DNA of 64,000 nucleotides from Gordonia sp. KTR9 (lineage in GTDB: Bacteria > Actinomycetota > Actinomycetes > Mycobacteriales > Mycobacteriaceae), in contig NC_018581.1 in NCBI RefSeq assembly GCF_000143885.2, positions 5,270,001 to 5,334,000 of the forward strand, given 5' to 3'. Below, in pieces: positions 28,020 to 36,687 of the stretch; the stretch's first letter is position 1, and each line of letters opens with the position of its first letter. A program made the position numbers and the translations under genes. Below the pieces are notes generated by a model. The model searched no databases and was not told where the DNA came from. It worked only from the letters and a program-made list of their open reading frames with translations.

Positions 28020-29363
28020 TCAGAAGTTGCCCTCGAGGAACTCGGCGTAGGCCGGCAGATCGAGTTGGCCGTGGCCCGACAATCCGATCACCACGACCTC
28101 CTCCTTGTCGCTGTCGGCGACGTGCGCGGCGCAGGCCGCGATCGCGTGGGTCGATTCAGGGGCCGGGACGATGCCCTGGGTCCGGGCGAACTGCACGCCC
28201 GCGGCGAACGCATCATGCTGGGAGATGGCGACGCCCTGGACCAGACCGAGCTCCACCGTGTGGCTCAACGCCGGTGCCATGCCGTGGTAGCGCAGACCAC
28301 CGGCGTGGATCGGATCGGGCACGAAATCCATTCCGAGAGTGTGCATCTTGAGCAGCGGCGTGAGTCCGGCGACGTCACCGTGATCGTAGCGGTACTCCCC
28401 CTGCGTGATCGACGGGCACGCGGCGGGCTCCGCGGCGACGACCCGCGGGTCCGAGCGACCGTGCAGCTTCTCCCGCAGGAACGGGAACGACAACCCGGCC
28501 AGATTCGAACCGCCTCCGGCGCAACCGAACACGATGTCGGCACCGCCGGGCTCCACTGCGTTCAGCTGCTCGACGGCCTCCTGCCCGATGACGCTCTGGT
28601 GCAGGACCACGTGATTGAGCACGCTGCCCAGTGCGTACCGGGTATCGGGATCGGCGGCGGCGACCTCGACGGCCTCGCTGACCGCCATGCCCAGGCTCCC
28701 GGTGGTGTCGGGGTCCTTGGCGAGCATCGCACGGCCCGACTCGGTCAGCTCCGAGGGACTCGGGTGGATGGTGCCGCCGTAGGTGCGGATCAGGAACCCG
28801 CGGTACGGCTTCGAGCTGTACGACGCACGCACCTGCCACACCTCGACGTCGATACCGAACTGCGCGCCGGCGAATGCGAGCGCGCTGCCCCATTGCCCGG
28901 CCCCGGTCTCCGTGGTCAGTTTGGTGACACCATCGATGCTGTTGTAGTAAGCCTGCGCGACAGCGGAATTGGTCTTGTGACTGCCGACCGGACTCACGCC
29001 CTCGTATTTCACGTAGATCCGCGCCTTGGTGTTCAGCGCCTGTTCGAAACGGCGCGCGCGGATCAACGGCGACGGCCGCCACATGCGGTAGATCTCGCGT
29101 ACCGGATCCGGGATCTCGATGTAGGGCTCGGTGGACACCTCCTGCGCGATGAGCCCACTCGGGAACAGTGCGGCGAGATCGTCCGGGCCGACCGGCTCCC
29201 TGGTGCCGGGATGCAGGTGCGGCGGGATCGGGGAGTCGAGCTCGGCGGCGAGGTTGTACCAATGCGTCGGCACATCCACCGTGATCAGATCCGGACTGCC
29301 CGCACCCGCAACACTCGGCCCGCTCGCTCCGCTCCCGGCGCCGGGTTCAACACGCGTCGTCAT
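28020..29363 (-). CDS. trpB2: TrpB-like PLP enzyme (TrpB2 type)
   Basis: A 447-residue pyridoxal-phosphate enzyme of the TrpB2 branch, which makes tryptophan from indole and serine in vitro and often occurs without a TrpA partner. The PLP lysine is in VGSHKTNSAV near residue 140, the phosphate loop is FGCAGGGSNLAG near 275, and ETGAGQWGSALA lies near 165. The longer N terminus (HWYNLAAEL onwards) separates it from TrpB1. No trpA or other trp gene is adjacent, so a salvage or specialised role is possible. Confidence 0.92.
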   Translation of the reverse strand: MTTRVEPGAGSGASGPSVAGAGSPDLITVDVPTHWYNLAAELDSPIPPHLHPGTREPVGPDDLAALFPSGLIAQEVSTEPYIEIPDPVREIYRMWRPSPLIRARRFEQALNTKARIYVKYEGVSPVGSHKTNSAVAQAYYNSIDGVTKLTTETGAGQWGSALAFAGAQFGIDVEVWQVRASYSSKPYRGFLIRTYGGTIHPSPSELTESGRAMLAKDPDTTGSLGMAVSEAVEVAAADPDTRYALGSVLNHVVLHQSVIGQEAVEQLNAVEPGGADIVFGCAGGGSNLAGLSFPFLREKLHGRSDPRVVAAEPAACPSITQGEYRYDHGDVAGLTPLLKMHTLGMDFVPDPIHAGGLRYHGMAPALSHTVELGLVQGVAISQHDAFAAGVQFARTQGIVPAPESTHAIAACAAHVADSDKEEVVVIGLSGHGQLDLPAYAEFLEGNF

Positions 29364-29420
29364 GGGTCACCACTCTAATCCTCGGCAGGCGTCGGCGACC
29401 GGTGCCGGGCGATCCCGGAC

Positions 29421-30086
29421 TCACGCCTCGGGCAGCCGATACTCCTGCCGCGGCCGGCCGGTGGTGCCGTATTGCAGCGACATTTTGAGGCGGCCGGCGG
29501 CGACGAGGTTCGCGAGGTGCCGGCGCGCGGTCGGTGCCGCGACACCGATCTCGCGGGAGACGTCGTCGGCGAACAGCGGCGTACCGGCGGTGAACAGTGC
29601 CAGGATGCGCTGTTCGGTCGGTGACCCACCCTCTGCCCGGTCCGCGGCGCGAGTACCGAAGCGCAGTGCCGAGAGGGCGGCGTCGACGGCATGCTGGTCG
29701 ACGTTCTCGCCCGCCAGCACCCGCCGGTACTGGGCGTAACCGGCCAGCCGACGTGCGAGGTCGGCGTCGTCGAAAGGCTTGATCAGGTAGGCGAGCGCAC
29801 CGGCACGCATCGCGGCACGCACCGCCGATGCATCGGTCTCGGCGCCGACGATGAAGCAGTCGCAGTCGAGTTCGGCGACCAGATCGATGCCTGAGCCGTC
29901 CGGCAGGTAGACGTCCAGCAGCGCTAGGTCGATGTCGGGGTGCTCGGCCACCGCCTGCCGCGCGGCACCGATGCTCCCCGCACGCGCACGGACGGTGAAC
30001 CCCCGCACGGCATCGACGATCGTGGAATGCAGTGCGGCGACCCGGAAGTCGTCGTCGACTATCAGGACGCCGAGGTCGTCGGTCAT
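29421..30086 (-). CDS. Response regulator of a DcuR/CitB-type two-component system
   Basis: A 221-residue regulator. The receiver has the acidic pair in VLIVDDDFRV, phospho-acceptor Asp in LALLDVYLPDG and Lys in LIKPFDD. The C-terminal helix-turn-helix (PTARRHLANLVAAGRL) is of the type found in CitB/DctR regulators. The gene overlaps the sensor kinase by one base (TGATG-type junction), so the proteins are co-produced. It lies downstream of the citrate-type transporter, which is its likely target. Confidence 0.93.
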   Translation of the reverse strand: MTDDLGVLIVDDDFRVAALHSTIVDAVRGFTVRARAGSIGAARQAVAEHPDIDLALLDVYLPDGSGIDLVAELDCDCFIVGAETDASAVRAAMRAGALAYLIKPFDDADLARRLAGYAQYRRVLAGENVDQHAVDAALSALRFGTRAADRAEGGSPTEQRILALFTAGTPLFADDVSREIGVAAPTARRHLANLVAAGRLKMSLQYGTTGRPRQEYRLPEA

Positions 30087-31801
30087 CAGTGGCCTCCCGG
30101 CTCGTCGGTGTCGCCGAGTTCCCCGGCGTTGCTGCTCTCGGTGCCCTCCGTCGGCGCGAGCACCCCCGGCAGGCGGGCGACGAACACGGCTCCGCCGAGT
30201 TCTTGCTCGCCGGGAGCCTGCCCACCCGCGTCGGCGACCCAGACGTCCCCACCGATTCGACGCGCGATCTGCCGGGCCAGAGCGAGGCCCATGCCGCGGC
30301 CGCCGGGCACGTGCGCGCCCGACTTCGTCGTGGCGCCCTCGGCGAAGACGTCGTCGGGATCGTCGAAGGAGATGCCCGGACCCGAGTCCCCGACGGTGAC
30401 CAGGATGGTGTCGTCGTCGGCGATCACCTCGACCTCGACCTCCCCGGTCTCCCCCGTGCCGGATTCGGCTCCCGTGCCATCGCCCGAGCCGGCGGCATCG
30501 ATGGCGTTGTCGACGAGGTTGCCGAGCACGGTGGTGACGACGACGGGTTCGGTGAGCGCACCCTGGAGCCAGGTCTGGTCGCCCAGTCGCAACACGACGC
30601 GGCGCTCCCGTGCCTGGGCCGCCTTCGCATCGAGAAATGCGTGCAGATGCGGCTCGCGCACATTGTCGAGTCCGGTGAGGAGCGCTCCGCCCGGTCCGGT
30701 GCCGGTGACCTCGTCCAGGTAGGCCAGCGCTTCGTCGGCGTGTCCGTGCCGGAGGAGGCCGGCGAGCACGTGCATCCGGTTGGCCGTCTCGTGACGCTGC
30801 GCGCGTAGGGCGGTGCTCATCGATCGGATCGAGTCCACCTCGCGGCTCAGCGCCTCGACGTCGGTGCGGTCGATCACCGACAGGACCATGCCGAGATCGC
30901 GGCCGTCGGCGCGCACCCGATGCGAGCTCACCAAGACGACCCGCTCACCGACACTCGCGGCGAGTGGCTCGGCGGTCGGCGTGGCCAGGACGGCGGCCAC
31001 CCGCGGGCTGAGGCCGAGGTCGGCGGCCGGCGTGCCGACGGGTGCGTCGACGGCGAGCAGTGCACGCGCCCTGTCGTTGACGACGCGGACGATGCCGTCG
31101 GCGTCGACGGCGAGCACGCCGTCGGCCATCGAGTGCAGCACCGCACCCTGTTCCCGGACGAGTTCGGCCAGTTCGTCGGACTCCAATCCGAGCGTGAGCC
31201 GACGCCAGCGGCGAGCCAGCAGCGCCGAGCCCACCGCGCCGATGCCCAGTGCCGTGAGCGCGAGGAGCGAGGTCGCGATGATGTCGCTGCGGGTCTCCGA
31301 CGCCAGCCGTTCGGTGGAGACGCCGACGCTGATGAACCCGACCACCGTGCCGTCCGCGCTCAGGACCGGAACCTTCGCCCGTACCGATTCCCCGAGCGTG
31401 CCCCGGTCGGTGGTGACGTCGTCCGACCCGGACAGCACCTTCGACGGGTCGGTGGACACCATCCTGGCGAGCTCCGACGCCTCCGGGTGAGCGAGACGAA
31501 TGCCGCGATCGTTGCCGATGACGACGAACAGGGCTCCGGTGCGCGCCCGCACAGCCGCGGCCTGACGCTGGAGCGGGCCGTCGAGCAGGTCGGACGCCTT
31601 CACTCGGGTGCCCGGATGGGCGGCCACCTCGCTGCGGACCTCGGCATCGGCGGCGACCGACTGGGCGATCGCGAGAGCCCGCTGTGCGTATTCCTCCCGC
31701 ACGCGGTCGTCGGCGCCGGCGATGACCAGACCGAACCCGACGACGAGGCTGACGGCGATCACCGCCAGCTGCAGGAGCAGCACCTGCGTCCGCAAACGCA
31801 T
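30086..31801 (-). CDS. Sensor histidine kinase of the DcuS/CitA family
   Basis: A 571-residue membrane sensor for a di- or tricarboxylate. TM1 lies at about residues 6-28, then an extracytoplasmic PAS-like (Cache/PDC) domain to about 175 and TM2 at about 175-195. A cytoplasmic PAS follows (LVREQGAVLHSMADGVLAV). The dimerisation/phospho-His helix is RAQRHETANRMHVLAGLL near 340. The ATPase domain has an N box (LVDNAIDAA) and DSGPGI and GRGMGLALA as G boxes. It is coupled to the response regulator and follows the transporter gene. Confidence 0.93.
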   Translation of the reverse strand: MRLRTQVLLLQLAVIAVSLVVGFGLVIAGADDRVREEYAQRALAIAQSVAADAEVRSEVAAHPGTRVKASDLLDGPLQRQAAAVRARTGALFVVIGNDRGIRLAHPEASELARMVSTDPSKVLSGSDDVTTDRGTLGESVRAKVPVLSADGTVVGFISVGVSTERLASETRSDIIATSLLALTALGIGAVGSALLARRWRRLTLGLESDELAELVREQGAVLHSMADGVLAVDADGIVRVVNDRARALLAVDAPVGTPAADLGLSPRVAAVLATPTAEPLAASVGERVVLVSSHRVRADGRDLGMVLSVIDRTDVEALSREVDSIRSMSTALRAQRHETANRMHVLAGLLRHGHADEALAYLDEVTGTGPGGALLTGLDNVREPHLHAFLDAKAAQARERRVVLRLGDQTWLQGALTEPVVVTTVLGNLVDNAIDAAGSGDGTGAESGTGETGEVEVEVIADDDTILVTVGDSGPGISFDDPDDVFAEGATTKSGAHVPGGRGMGLALARQIARRIGGDVWVADAGGQAPGEQELGGAVFVARLPGVLAPTEGTESSNAGELGDTDEPGGH

Positions 31802-31893
31802 GACGTCAGCCTAGTGCCGTGCCGGCGCGGCGATCCGTGGGGAACGGATCGCCGCGTCGGCTTCGAGAGGGACCGGCGTCGCCGCGACGTCGA

Positions 31894-33366
31894 TCAGAAC
31901 GGGATGGCCCCGACCAGGACGCCGACTGCGAGCATCACCAGGGAGACGACCGTGGCGCGCCACAGGACCTTCTTGTGGTGGTCGGCAAGGGAGACCCCGG
32001 CCAGCGCGACCAGCAGCAGGATGGCCGGGACGAGCGGGCTCTGCATGTGCACGGTCTGGCCGGTGATCGAGGCGCGAGCCATCTCCGTGGGGTCGATGCC
32101 GTAGCGGGTCGCGGTCTCCGACAGCACCGGCAGCACTCCGTAGTAGAAGGCGTCGTTGCTCATCAGGAAGGTGAGCGGGATCGAGAGCACGCCGATCACG
32201 ATGGCCATGTGGGGGCCCATCCAGTCGGGGATGCCGTCGGCGAGCCAGTGCGCGATGGCGTCGACCATTCCGGTGCCGTTGAAGACCCCGGTGAGCACGG
32301 CGGCGGCGAGGACCATGGCGACCACCGACACGATGCTGGAACTGTGCCGGGTGATGGCCTCCTGCTGCTGCTTGACGTGCGGGAAGTTGATGGCCAGGGC
32401 GATCCCGGCGAAGATCATGAACAGCACGGGGATGGCGATGATGTCGGCGCCGAGGATGGCCAGCAGAGCCACGGTGAGGCCCGCGTTCACCCAGAAGAGC
32501 TTGGGGCGCAGGGTTTCCCGGTTGGGATCGAGGACGCCCGAGAAGGACGCATCGCGGTCGTCGTCACTCGGGTTCGCGACGGTGGCGCTCAGGTCGCGAT
32601 CGCCGGTGGGGGCGTCGTCGTAAGCGGCTGAGCCGGTCCCGGCCGAACCCGAACCGCGTGCACGACGACTCCGGGGCGGCAAGCCGGTCCCACCGCCGGC
32701 GGCGACGAGCACCTCCTCCTTCGGTGCGAGGATCGAGTCCCTGATCTGCAGCTTGCCGATGCGGCGGCGTTCCAGCACACCGAGGTGATAGGCGAAGAGC
32801 AGCACGACGACCAGAGCGGCCACCAGCGCGGGGACCATCGGGACGAAGACGTCGTTGGTGTCGATGTTCAGCGCACTCGCGGCGCGGGCGGTGGGTCCGC
32901 CCCACGGGAGGATGTTCATCGTGCCGTTGGTGAGTCCGGCCACGACGGTGAGGACGACCGGGCTGACACCGAGCTTGAGGTACAGCGGCAGCAGTGCGGC
33001 CGTCGTGATGATGAAGGTCGTCGAACCGTCGCCGTCGAGGGATACGACACCGGCGAGCACCGCGGTGCCGACCACCAGACGCGCCGGGTCGTCGTGCACG
33101 GCGCGGACGACCGCCCGGACCACCGGGTCGAAGAGGCCGACGTCGATCATGATCCCGAAGAAGATGATCGCGAAGAACAGCATCGCGGCCGTCGGGGCGA
33201 GGTCTTTGATGCCGTCGGTGATCATGTCGCTGATGCCGAGGCCGGCACCGGCGAAGAGGCCGAAGGCGACGGGGACGAGGATCAGCGCCACCACGGGCGT
33301 CGCCCGCTTGGTGATGATCAGCACCATGAAGGTGGCGACCATCCCGAGGCCGAGTGCTACCAACAT
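31894..33366 (-). CDS. CitMHS-family citrate:proton symporter
   Basis: A 490-residue transporter of the CitMHS family, which takes up metal-citrate complexes in B. subtilis CitM. About eleven or twelve membrane helices are visible. Family-like segments are VSLDGDGSTTFIIT near residue 107 and NILPWGGPTARAA near 148, and a charged cytoplasmic loop of about 90 residues (210-300) splits the two halves. ATG 33366 starts the first helix. It is the first gene of a transcription unit with the CitA/CitB-like system, which should sense citrate and induce it. Confidence 0.92.
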   Translation of the reverse strand: MLVALGLGMVATFMVLIITKRATPVVALILVPVAFGLFAGAGLGISDMITDGIKDLAPTAAMLFFAIIFFGIMIDVGLFDPVVRAVVRAVHDDPARLVVGTAVLAGVVSLDGDGSTTFIITTAALLPLYLKLGVSPVVLTVVAGLTNGTMNILPWGGPTARAASALNIDTNDVFVPMVPALVAALVVVLLFAYHLGVLERRRIGKLQIRDSILAPKEEVLVAAGGGTGLPPRSRRARGSGSAGTGSAAYDDAPTGDRDLSATVANPSDDDRDASFSGVLDPNRETLRPKLFWVNAGLTVALLAILGADIIAIPVLFMIFAGIALAINFPHVKQQQEAITRHSSSIVSVVAMVLAAAVLTGVFNGTGMVDAIAHWLADGIPDWMGPHMAIVIGVLSIPLTFLMSNDAFYYGVLPVLSETATRYGIDPTEMARASITGQTVHMQSPLVPAILLLVALAGVSLADHHKKVLWRATVVSLVMLAVGVLVGAIPF

Positions 33367-33515
33367 TGTCTTACTCGATTCTTCAAGCGGATGTGAGGAC
33401 GACCACATCGGTGGTCACATCAGAAGTGTTGGCGTTACCGGCATCACAGTCACGCTTGAGCGCATAAGTATCGTTTTGCGCTTTTCGCGCACCCGCGGGA
33501 TTTCCGGGAAATTCG

Positions 33516-34733
33516 TCAGTCGGGCAACATCGGTGCGTCGTCGCCGTGGGTCCGTCCGATGAGCACCGCGCGGGTGACGGAGTCGCGACCGAACCGCTCC
33601 TTCAGCAGATCCATCGTCGCGTCGAGCTCTTCGGCGTGGTCGGTGTCGAAGGGCAGGGTCAACTGGATGTTGTCGTGGTCGTCCAGGTTGGTCAGCGACA
33701 GTCCGACGAGGGTGCACCCCCGGTCGCGGATGATCGGCATGGCATCGGCGAGGAGACCGCGCGCCGACGCCATGATGAGGTCGGTGCGGTCGGTGGACTC
33801 GAGCAACGTGCGGGACCGGGTGGCCCGGGTGAAGTCGTCGAAGCGCAACCGCAGCACCACCGTCCGGCAGACCCGCTCGGCCGTTCGGAGTCGTTTGCCC
33901 AGCCGCTCGACGATCGCGGTGATCGTCGCCTCGAGGTCGGCCTCGGATTTCGGGCGCCGGCCGAGCGCGCGCTGCGAACCGATCGAGCTGCGCCTCTTGC
34001 CGGTCTCGACCCGCCGCGGGTCTTGCGCGAGCGACAACGCGAAGAGGTGTCTACCGGAACCTGAACCGACGATGCCGCGCAACGATCGCTCCCCGAGGGC
34101 GGCCAGTTGACCCACCGTCTCGACGCCCGCATCGTGCAGTTTGGCCTCGGTGACCGGTCCGACGCCCCACAGCCGGCGGACCGGGAGCGGATGCAGGAAG
34201 TCGAGCTCGGTACCCGGTTCGACGATGAGGAGGCCGTCGGGCTTGCCGACGGCGCTGGCGACCTTGGCGAGGAACTTGCTGCGCGCACCGCCGACCGTGA
34301 TCGGCAGTCCCACCTCCTCCCGGACGCGCCGCCGGATCGTCGCCGCCACCTCGTGCGGCGTTCCGCTGATGCGACCGAGACCGCCGACATCGAGGAATGC
34401 CTCGTCGACCGAGATCCCCTCCACCACCGGAGTCGTGTCGTGGAAGATGTCGAAGACCTCGCGACTGGCCTCCATGTAGGCCTCGAATCGCGGGGACACC
34501 ACCACTGCGTCGGGGCACAGTGCGCGCGCCTCGTGGCCGGGCATCGGCGATCGCACGCCGCGCGCCTTGGCCTCATAGCTCGCCGCGAGGACGACTCCCC
34601 CGCCGACGAGGACGGGTCGCCCCCGCAGTGCCGGGTCGTCCCGCTGCTCGACCGACGCGTAGAACGAGTCGAGATCGGCGTGCAGGATCGACGCGTCTCG
34701 CCGCTCCCGACGCTCGATGTGCATAGAACACAT
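33516..34733 (-). CDS. dinB: DNA polymerase IV (Y-family translesion polymerase)
   Basis: A 405-residue lesion-bypass polymerase. Catalytic motifs are LHADLDSFYASVEQ near residue 17 (metal-binding Asp), YEAKARGVRSPM near 55 and SVDEAFLDV near 110 (Asp-Glu). A helix-hairpin-helix segment (LWGVGPVTEAKL, then VGQLAALGE) and a little-finger domain follow. The C terminus QLTLPFD resembles a beta-clamp-binding motif. ATG 34733 (MCSMHIE) or ATG 34724 (MHIE) are both possible; the latter begins exactly at the end of a LexA-type box. The reading frame continues upstream to 36419 only as a shadow of the opposite-strand hydrolase gene. Confidence 0.94.
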   Translation of the reverse strand: MCSMHIERRERRDASILHADLDSFYASVEQRDDPALRGRPVLVGGGVVLAASYEAKARGVRSPMPGHEARALCPDAVVVSPRFEAYMEASREVFDIFHDTTPVVEGISVDEAFLDVGGLGRISGTPHEVAATIRRRVREEVGLPITVGGARSKFLAKVASAVGKPDGLLIVEPGTELDFLHPLPVRRLWGVGPVTEAKLHDAGVETVGQLAALGERSLRGIVGSGSGRHLFALSLAQDPRRVETGKRRSSIGSQRALGRRPKSEADLEATITAIVERLGKRLRTAERVCRTVVLRLRFDDFTRATRSRTLLESTDRTDLIMASARGLLADAMPIIRDRGCTLVGLSLTNLDDHDNIQLTLPFDTDHAEELDATMDLLKERFGRDSVTRAVLIGRTHGDDAPMLPD

Positions 34734-34739
34734 GTTCGC
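34724..34739 (-). promoter_or_regulatory. LexA/SOS box overlapping the dinB start
   Basis: On the dinB strand the 16 bases read GCGAACATGTGTTCTA. Both half-sites GAAC and GTTC of the actinobacterial box (TCGAAC-N4-GTTCGA) are intact, and only the outermost positions differ. The box overlaps the possible ATG at 34733 and abuts the ATG at 34724. Confidence 0.7.
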
Positions 34740-34853
34740 ATGCGGGTAGGACATACACCAGGACCCGATCCCCTCTGCGCGGACCCGCCCCCGGCAACCG
34801 AAACCCCCGTACGGTGAGGGACGTTTCGCGCGCAGAGAATGCCAGGAGAATCC

Positions 34854-36575
34854 ATGGTCCCGACACCGCCGTTCTTGCCTCACACACCGTCGGATGCCGC
34901 CGCGCTCGACCGCCCATGGCGCCGCCCCGGTGCGGCGCGGTACGCGTTGACGCGTATTCGAGGAGCCCTCCGTCCGCCGGTCGAGGTGTACACGCCCGAT
35001 CCGGACTCGATGGTCATCGAGCGGGACTCCGAGGTGCTCACTCGCGACGGCACCGTCCTGCGGGTCAACGTCCACCGTCCCGTGGGCGACGGCCCGTTTC
35101 CGGTGATTCTCAGTGCTCACCCGTACGGCAAGGACAATCTTCCGACCCCGAAGCGGTTCGGCACGGGTTACACCCTGCCGTTCCAGTACCGCGCCCTGCG
35201 ACAGACCGCGCCCGTGCGCTTCTCCTCGCTGACCAGTTGGGAGTCCCCCGATCCGGCGTTCTGGACCGCGCAGGGCTACGTCGTCGTGAACGCGGATCTG
35301 CGTGGCTGCGGCCACTCTGACGGCATCGGCAGCCGCTTTGCCGGTCAAGAGGGCGAGGACGTCCACGACCTGGTCGAGTGGGCGGCCGTGCAGCCGTGGA
35401 GCGCCGGGCGGGTCGCCATGCTGGGTGTCTCCTACCTGGCGATCACCCAGTGGGAAGCGGCAGCGACCCGACCACCACATCTCGTCGCGATCGTGCCCTG
35501 GGAGGGCTTCACCGACGCGTACCGGGATCTGATGCGCCCCGGCGGCATCCGGGAAACAGGCTTCATCAAGATGTGGAGTCGGGGGGTGAAGACCAACCGT
35601 CTCGCGTACGACATCAGCACCGAGACCGCCGAACATCCCCTGCGTGACGACTACTGGCGTTCGCTCGTGCCCGACCTCGCCGCCATCGAGGTACCCGCCC
35701 TGGTCTGCGGTAGCTTCTCCGACAACAACCTGCACAGCCGCGGATCGATGCGCGGCTTCGAGAAGATCTCGTCGATCGAGAAGCATCTCTACACCCACCG
35801 CGGCGGCAAGTGGGCGACGTTCTACTCCGCGGAATCGCAGCGAGCCCAGATCGACTTCCTCGCACGACATCTGGGAGAGGACTCCACCGCGCCGCAATTG
35901 CCGGCGGTCCGACTCGAGGTGCGCGAGAGCCGGGACGCGGTGGTCGACGTCCGCGACGAGAGCCGGTGGCCGCCGGCCTCGACGCAGTGGACCTCGCTGT
36001 TCGTCGGCTCCGAAGGGCTCACATCCGATGAGCCCGACGCCGGTTCGATCTCCTTCGATCCAGCAAAAACCGCTGTGCGCTTCGGTATCACGTTCGGCGC
36101 CGACACCGAGATCTGCGGGCCGGCGGCGCTGCGCCTGTTCGTCTCCGTCACCGACGCCGACGACGTCGACCTGTTCGTCGGACTCGAGAAGTGGCGTGGC
36201 ACAGAGTACGTTCCGTTCGAGGGTTCCTACGGCTTCGGCCGTGACCGGATCACCACCGGCTGGCTGCGCGCTTCCCTGCGCGAGCTCGACCCCGCCCTGT
36301 CCACGCCCCACGCACCCGTCCCCACCTACGAACGCCGCCAACCCCTCGAGCCGGGCGAGATCGTGCAGGTCGACGTCCCGCTCGGCCCGTCCGCCACTGC
36401 ATTCCGGCACGGCGAACAATTACGGTTGGTCATCGCCGGCCGTTGGTTGTGGCCGCGAAACCCGCTCACCGGCAATGCACCCGCGGCTTATGAAAGCGGT
36501 TCCCGTGGGCGGGCCACCGTGCACTGGGGACCGGACGCCCCGTCCCGGCTACTCGTGCCGGTCACCAGGGGGTGA
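34854..36575 (+). CDS. CocE/NonD-family hydrolase (X-Pro dipeptidyl-peptidase-like)
   Basis: A 573-residue serine hydrolase of the CocE/NonD family, which includes cocaine esterase and glutaryl-7-ACA acylases. The alpha/beta core starts LRVNVHRPVGDGPFPVIL near residue 65. VNADLRGCGHSDG lies near 148 and the nucleophile elbow is MLGVSYLAITQ near 190. A C-terminal jelly-roll domain (about 360-570, with LRLFVSVTDADDVDLFV) completes the family layout. The second ATG (34854) is used because AGGAG stands at the right distance; an ATG at 34839 is alternative. It diverges from dinB. Confidence 0.88.
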   Translation: MVPTPPFLPHTPSDAAALDRPWRRPGAARYALTRIRGALRPPVEVYTPDPDSMVIERDSEVLTRDGTVLRVNVHRPVGDGPFPVILSAHPYGKDNLPTPKRFGTGYTLPFQYRALRQTAPVRFSSLTSWESPDPAFWTAQGYVVVNADLRGCGHSDGIGSRFAGQEGEDVHDLVEWAAVQPWSAGRVAMLGVSYLAITQWEAAATRPPHLVAIVPWEGFTDAYRDLMRPGGIRETGFIKMWSRGVKTNRLAYDISTETAEHPLRDDYWRSLVPDLAAIEVPALVCGSFSDNNLHSRGSMRGFEKISSIEKHLYTHRGGKWATFYSAESQRAQIDFLARHLGEDSTAPQLPAVRLEVRESRDAVVDVRDESRWPPASTQWTSLFVGSEGLTSDEPDAGSISFDPAKTAVRFGITFGADTEICGPAALRLFVSVTDADDVDLFVGLEKWRGTEYVPFEGSYGFGRDRITTGWLRASLRELDPALSTPHAPVPTYERRQPLEPGEIVQVDVPLGPSATAFRHGEQLRLVIAGRWLWPRNPLTGNAPAAYESGSRGRATVHWGPDAPSRLLVPVTRG

Positions 36576-36687
36576 GCGAGGATCGAACCGGCCGGCCGAT
36601 GATCTCGAAACCCAGGAGGGTGAAGAACTCCCGGTCGCCGGGGTGTCGGTGGTGTTGACGACGTCGCTCCGAGATGCCGCAGGTCAC
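36562..36687 (-). CDS. Possible 41-codon ORF coupled to a carboxylesterase gene
   Basis: A GTG (36687) overlaps the carboxylesterase stop as GTGA and opens a 41-codon frame whose TGA overlaps the end of the convergent hydrolase gene. The middle part (GDREFFTLLGFEIIG) looks like real protein, resembling the end of a glyoxalase- or GNAT-type domain. It could therefore be a tiny coupled gene or the remnant of a lost one. No family can be named. Confidence 0.3.
   Translation of the reverse strand: MTCGISERRRQHHRHPGDREFFTLLGFEIIGRPVRSSLTPW

Noticed and set aside
28020..29363. Part of a tryptophan biosynthesis operon
   Set aside because: No trpA, trpC or trpE lies nearby and the protein is of the TrpB2 branch, which often stands alone.
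34734..36419. Extension of the dinB frame to 967 codons
   Set aside because: The extra part is antisense to the CocE-type hydrolase gene and shows no family resemblance; DinB homology starts at MHIERRERRD.
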